DNA of 64,000 bases. Source: Promerops cafer. Its lineage: Eukaryota; Chordata; Aves; Passeriformes; Nectariniidae. The DNA lies in contig VZSE01005880.1 of assembly GCA_013398275.1 (NCBI GenBank), positions 2,571 to 66,570 of the forward strand, written 5' to 3'. Below are positions 58,607 to 64,000 of the stretch, in pieces. Each line of letters starts with the position of its first letter. Position 1 is the first letter of the stretch. The notes beneath the pieces are model-generated. The model was not told the DNA's origin, ran no database searches, and saw nothing but the letters and a program-made list of their open reading frames with translations. Position numbers and translations under genes: made by a program.

Positions 58607-61600
58607 CAAACATAATAAAAATACACATCAGCATCAAAGGTCAACACAAGGTCAAAGGTGAGAGTTCAAGCATCAGAGAAGCTGAAGAGACAAGGATTTG
58701 GACGATGTACTTGAACGCCACATCGACATGCTTTAGGCACAACGATGAACAAACGGCAGGAATCTAGAAAAAAAAACAAACCAGAAAGAGGGAGACCCAC
58801 TGAGTTACACAGAGCAGTACATCCAAACACGGAGAGAGAGAACAAGAATGGGCACTGTACAATGAGATCTCCTGGGGAAGGGAGTTGACAGGGAAGGGCA
58901 GCACATGCCAACGATGGACAAGTAAAAGTCAAAGTACATGAAGGACACCAAGTAAACATCAAACTGCCAGAAACCAAATGGAAGCAGAGGCCTGGATTTC
59001 CCTCTCAGCACCCAGTCTGTGGAGCATTCCACAGCCTAGTGACACACTGGTTAGCATGCATTCACCTTGCCCCTGCCCAGTGTGTCTACTAGCTCTGTTT
59101 AGAACAGAGTAAACTCCCTCCCCAGGAGACTGATTCCAAAAAATATGACTCCAGGGCAAACATTTGCCCACAGAGACTAAGACCATGAGAGACAAGACAG
59201 AGGACACAAGGGATTCACAGGTGGTTTGACATTTGAGACTTTTCTTGCACTCTAACATGGGAAGTTCTTAGGCAGCAGTAGCCCAGCAAATTCCATGTTC
59301 TTTCCTTTAGCTACAGTCTCTTCTCATTCCCTAGGAGCCCATGTAACTGGGGGTGGGTGATTTGGAAAAGGGGGGAAAAAAAGATTATACAAGACAAAAA
59401 GCCCACACATCAGAGAAGAAATCATTAAGACTTGACTGCAACTTAAGACTTGTCCTAGCTGAGCACTTGTCATACCATTAGACCTGCACAGGGATTTTCC
59501 ATTCCCAACCTTTTATGTAACAGCCCTCAGCTCCCTGGCTTCATGAGGAGGAGATTCTGGGCTCTGAGAAGCTCTACAGTCACTGTTGCCAGTTTGATGA
59601 GCAGAAAAAATGTGTTTCCTGAAATTTTCTTGAAGAGTTTATAAAAAAATAATTCTTATATTAAGTGACATAAATACCTCTGATCCCTCCCCTCAGCTTG
59701 TGAGCTGCAAGAGACAAGGAACATTTTGAGATGAGAGTGGGAGGCAGAAGAGAGAGGAAATGGCTTGTTTTCTTATTCTGCCTCCCCACACCCCCAACTC
59801 CCCTTTAGCTCCTGTTTGTGGCCTTAGTCTTCAGCACATCTCAAAGCTTCTGGTTACAGACTAGAACAAGGTGAGATCTGCATATTATCTAACATAATTC
59901 GAGAAAAGCAAGTGTTGCATTCTCGTTCCAAAGCAACAAGAAACACGTTGACTACTAAATCAGCAACACTCCTCTTATTAGAATTGCTGAGATTAATTTG
60001 CTTTTCATGATTTCCAATAAAGGGAGAGGACTTTTAGTACAGAGTTTAAACCAACTCCAGAAACAGGGTACAATGCAACTCTTGCACTTGTTTCTATATT
60101 TGAAGAAATACTCTAGATAATTTGCAGGTAGGTGCAAGATTTCACTCTTAAACCAGAAAAACAAATTCTTCCTGAACTGAGGCATGAGAAACAACAAGAA
60201 GCATGAAATCAAGTGACATCTTAGCATTCACCACTGAAATCCTCTGTGTGATTTGTCTGGGGATTTTCCCGATACGGATTTTTCAAATATTTCACTCAAC
60301 TATGTTGAGGGCAAAGACTGAGTTTTATCAAAGCCCTTTGAAAGACTGGCCTATAAAAACAGAACCATGAGATGCTGGACAAGGTCTTAACAACTTGGAT
60401 AAAGTTATTCCAGTTTGTCCTTGTTTTATTCTCACAACAGTGATAATTCTGCCTTCTGTGTTTCATATTTTGTGGCAGGTATGCTAGGGATATCAATCAT
60501 CTTTAGGTTTAAATGTCTGCAACAAGAAGCTTTCAAAGCATTTAACCTGTTCATAGTTGCACTCTTCATTTGCAATTTGCTTTATCCAAGTTTTTTTAGG
60601 TATTTCCAAGTAAAATAGGAACAACTTCATTCTGCTTTGCTGTTCTTCCCTAACCCACAGCCATTACCAGTTCAGTTAGATTCAGCTGGCATGATAGAAT
60701 TATCATAATATGTGACTTTGAGTATTCAGGTGAAAAACTTTTTCCTGATAGATGCATTTGCCAGTGAGATTTTTCTGAGCTGGAATTTTTTAATAATGCC
60801 AGCTTTGTATTAAAAAAAGCTAAACTACAAAGAGCTATCCTATTTTGGACTGTTGATTATCTAGGGGACTGAAAAAATGATGATTTCATTTACTATAGTA
60901 TTGACACTAAGCAGTATCAGACTAAGTTTATAATTCTTTCACCTTATTACAGCAGTAAAATCAAGTATCTCCTGAGAAAAAGAATAAATCTATGAAGTAG
61001 ACCATTTCCACCTTGTAAACGAAAAATATTTTAAGTATTTCCTGGTGGCACATGTAATAAGGAATTCTATTTCATCAGAAGTTTTTTTAGTTTTTCTTGC
61101 AGAAAATCAGGTTCTTTGGTTTTGAGCATATAGCATACTTTGTCCATGTGGCTGCTTCAGCCAACCTTCTGCAGTTTATTTGAACTCCCCCAACTCTCAT
61201 CTTACTATCCAGGAAATAGAGCATTTGACACTGATTTGATTTGCACTTGAATGAGAGCATGATATGAACTAAAAATTTAAAAGTCCCAAGTCCCCAAAAT
61301 CCCAGACTTTCCTGCTAATAAGTGAGGAAGAAAACTGGCTTAAGACTGAAAGGCAAGACCAGCCTAAATCCCCACAATCAGTGGCAGCCACCAAACAGAC
61401 ACAGAAATGCTGACTTTATCTGATCAGTTTTGTTATCAGAAAAAAAATCTGCCCAAGTCACAAACTTGATACATTTATTAACTTTGGCAACATACACATT
61501 GATACACCAAGAAAGGGAAATCTGAAACAAATACACAAAAAGGGCAACATCTTCAGCTGGTGAAAACTGATGTAGCTCTACTGTGTTCAGAGAGCTGAAC

Positions 61601-62343
61601 TGCATTGATTCAAACCATGTGAGGATCACATCTTTTAAAATTTAACCTGCATAGATCTATTTTCTTTTTCTTTTTGGCAATACTTATAGTTACGCCAGTA
61701 AGGCACAAAAGCTAGCCCAAGTTAGGTGTCTTAAGGTGATTATGTCTGGGAGGAGTCACTGATCAAACTAAGCCACAGTGTAAACTGGTGAATCTCCTGA
61801 AGTTAATAGGAGTCGCACCTATTTGCAACAATGCCAAGCTTGATCTGTAAGTTACAGTATTGAGGACACACTGTAGGATGAAGAAGCTAAAATATCTAAT
61901 TTTGGGCAACAGAAATGACCAGTAAAGAAGCCAGAGCATCAGGTTAAATGAAAAACAGGACAAAGGTCTTGGATAGTACAGTGGGGTAGGATGCAAAGAA
62001 GGTAAGAGTGACTGTAGAGACCCCAGAGCACAGTGCTCTCCTCCACTGGTTCACAGCATTCATCTTCCTTGTTTAGCAGTTGTTGGGCTGCAAACAGGCC
62101 ACTGAAAATCAGTAGTTTCAATCATGCACATCATTATGTGTGTAAAACAATCACATTCAGGATTCTACAAAACCCTGGCCTTTTTTTCCAGTGAAATAAT
62201 TTAGGCAATAAATATTCTCCACCCTGGAGCGGTATAAAACTTCTATAAAAATAGAAACAACATTCTTGGTTACAGCAGGTTGCACTTGGAGCACTTGCTC
62301 CCAACTATGTTTTTTTATGTTTTTTTTTCCTTTTTTTGAAAAG

Positions 62344-62374
62344 TATATAATTTATATATATATATAAAAAAAAA
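62344..62374. repeat. (TA)n and A-rich low-complexity tract
   Basis: A run of TA units with adjoining poly(A), next to a T-rich stretch at 62310-62337. Likely a variable microsatellite. Confidence 0.8.
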
Positions 62375-64000
62375 TCCCATTATCACCCTGGAGGCCTTCA
62401 CACTCCAACACTCTTTTCTCAGAAAACCAGGACACATCTTTCCTATGGTGCAGAATTCAAGTGTACATGGTTCACTTCAGTGTATGTTTACGTTTCTAGA
62501 GAGATTCAAATAATTAACATAGAAGGGTACCACATGCCAGCATAATTGGGAAATTTGGCAATCTGGCCTTTGAAACTTTGCCACCACAAAATTATTTAAA
62601 TAATACTGACAGATTTATCTGTCTGCCATCAATGGACAGACTAACATCAACTGTTTGATTTTCAATCTAAGAACTGGAAAGGGCCCCCGTCGGATGTTAC
62701 ATATCAGGCCTTGTAATTTTGAGGTTTGAAATCCCAGGGGGCCCAGTCCCTAGAAATGCCCAACATTCCCAACAGATCACCGCATACAAGTAGGGATTCG
62801 GACCAGAGATCTCAGGTTTGATGGGTTTAGTGCTCCTCCTGCTGGAGCAGAACACAAAGTCCTGACCCCACGTCTGACCCATACACATCACTCAGCAGCT
62901 GGCTCCCAGACTGCAGTGCTAGCTGGAGCCCTGGGAAACAGCCTTACAACCCAGGAATACAACGAAAACAAGGAAAAGGAGATATTATGAGGTAAATCGA
63001 ACTTCTGTTAAAGACACAGAAATTGTAAACTTCCTCTTGTGACAGAGGTGGATTTTGGAGGTTATAAAATGGAACTCTACACTGATTTCTTGAAACAGCT
63101 CAGGCCAGAGTGTCAAAAGTCCTTTGAGCCCCCTAAAACCAGTGAATATCAAAGGCCCTTAGCAATGCACTAGCAATTTCACTGGAGTGCAAAAAAAGTG
63201 TGTTCAGTAAAGGGATGTGTTCAATTTTCCTTCAATATAAAAGATAACAGCTTGTATCAAAAGGCAGAAAAAGACTGAATGGCTCAATACTCTGGTTCCA
63301 CAGCTCCTGGTTTAGCCTGTTTTGTACTGATACACATCACCTTAAAGGAAAACTGCAGTAGAGAGATACACCTAATTACTAGACCAAGTCACTGCACAAG
63401 TTTTGTTCATTAAAAAAACCAACAAAAAATCCCAACAAAACAGGAAGTTATCACTTCAATAAACAATCAGCACTTACATTATGGTTATGAAAAGGAATTC
63501 ATAGCAATCTCTGCAAAAAAAGGACATTATTCCACACAAATGGGGAATGTGATCAACTGTTAAGAAGAAAAATTGTCAAAAATTTCTGCAGGTTACCAGG
63601 GATCTAAAGTTTCTTGTTTCCTGACGCAGATGTATTCATCCAGACTAAGCTGCCTCTAACTTTCCACAAAACCTAGATGAAGTACATAGGTTAAGTTTTC
63701 TTATACATGGAGAAATTCACTGCATCTCATTAATACTCCACTGTAGACAGAGAGTGAAATTTTCTGGGCAGAGACATCATCTAATAGTTTTATAAAGTGC
63801 TGTGCACATTCACACTGCTATATAAACACTAGTTTATATACAGCAAAGAAAAAAAAAAATCACTGCAGTTTTCCTTTGGCTTGTTAATGTGTTCACCCTT
63901 TTAGCCCGTCTCCTGCTTTAGAGATGATTTAATAAATCCCCACTGTGGCATACAGTTAAGGAAATTTCAAAGAGCAGATGGGGCATGACAAAGGCTACAT

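Larger units (their letters stand above)
55746..64000 (-). other. CELF1: Probable long 3' UTR of the next - strand gene, expected to be CELF1
   Basis: No coding exon is visible over 8 kb, but at 55770-55775 the - strand reads ATTAAA, followed by a GT-rich stretch (reading TGTGTTGT on the - strand), a good cleavage site. The sequence upstream of it on the - strand is AT-rich with many T runs and ATTTA pentamers, as in long 3' UTRs of regulatory genes. In human the gene next to RAPSN on this side and strand is CELF1, which has a several-kb 3' UTR. The identity rests on synteny, since the CELF1 coding end lies outside the window. Part of the far end could also be intron or intergenic sequence. 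Confidence 0.5.

Noticed and set aside
58465..58647. Phenylalanine-rich open frame on the - strand
   Set aside because: It is a translation of the poly(T) tract opposite the A-rich repeat.

Overview
This window looks like vertebrate, almost certainly avian, nuclear DNA. The genes are split into short exons with GT-AG introns, the first exons sit in CpG islands, and the interspersed repeats I can recognise are CR1-type LINE fragments. Three genes could be rebuilt exon by exon, each with consistent reading phase and a length matching its family: SLC39A13 (zinc transporter ZIP13, + strand, 10 coding exons, 364 aa), PSMC3 (26S proteasome ATPase Rpt5, - strand, 12 exons, 422 aa) and RAPSN (rapsyn, - strand, 8 exons, 412 aa). 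A fourth gene, on the + strand between SLC39A13 and PSMC3, is a member of the TMEM178 four-pass membrane protein family. Only its last three coding exons are visible.

Layout: 1-530 CpG island and probable SLC39A13 promoter; 5529-17496 SLC39A13 coding span, with 3' UTR probably to about 20.1 kb; 20.1-22.0 kb intergenic; 22.0-22.8 kb CpG island broken by a 286-N gap that probably hides TMEM178-like exon 1; 29312-32174 TMEM178-like exons 2-4; 34131-40782 PSMC3; 40.7-42.06 kb a GC-rich, misassembled junction between PSMC3 and RAPSN; 41810-51198 RAPSN; 51.2-55.7 kb RAPSN upstream region; 55.75-64.0 kb probable 3' UTR of the next gene on the - strand, expected from human synteny to be CELF1. The order and orientation SLC39A13(+), PSMC3(-), RAPSN(-), CELF1(-) match human 11p11.2. 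The inserted TMEM178-like gene is not something I know from that human interval.

The genes do not form a pathway. SLC39A13 moves zinc in the early secretory pathway, PSMC3 is part of the proteasome base, and RAPSN clusters acetylcholine receptors at the neuromuscular junction. The window is a conserved synteny block.

The points most worth a second look are the extra TMEM178 paralog, a false duplication that copies the last RAPSN exon and the first PSMC3 exon, the tight packing of the RAPSN 3' end inside the PSMC3 promoter island, and an in-frame ATG just upstream of the myristoylation start of rapsyn. I found no convincing new multi-gene system.
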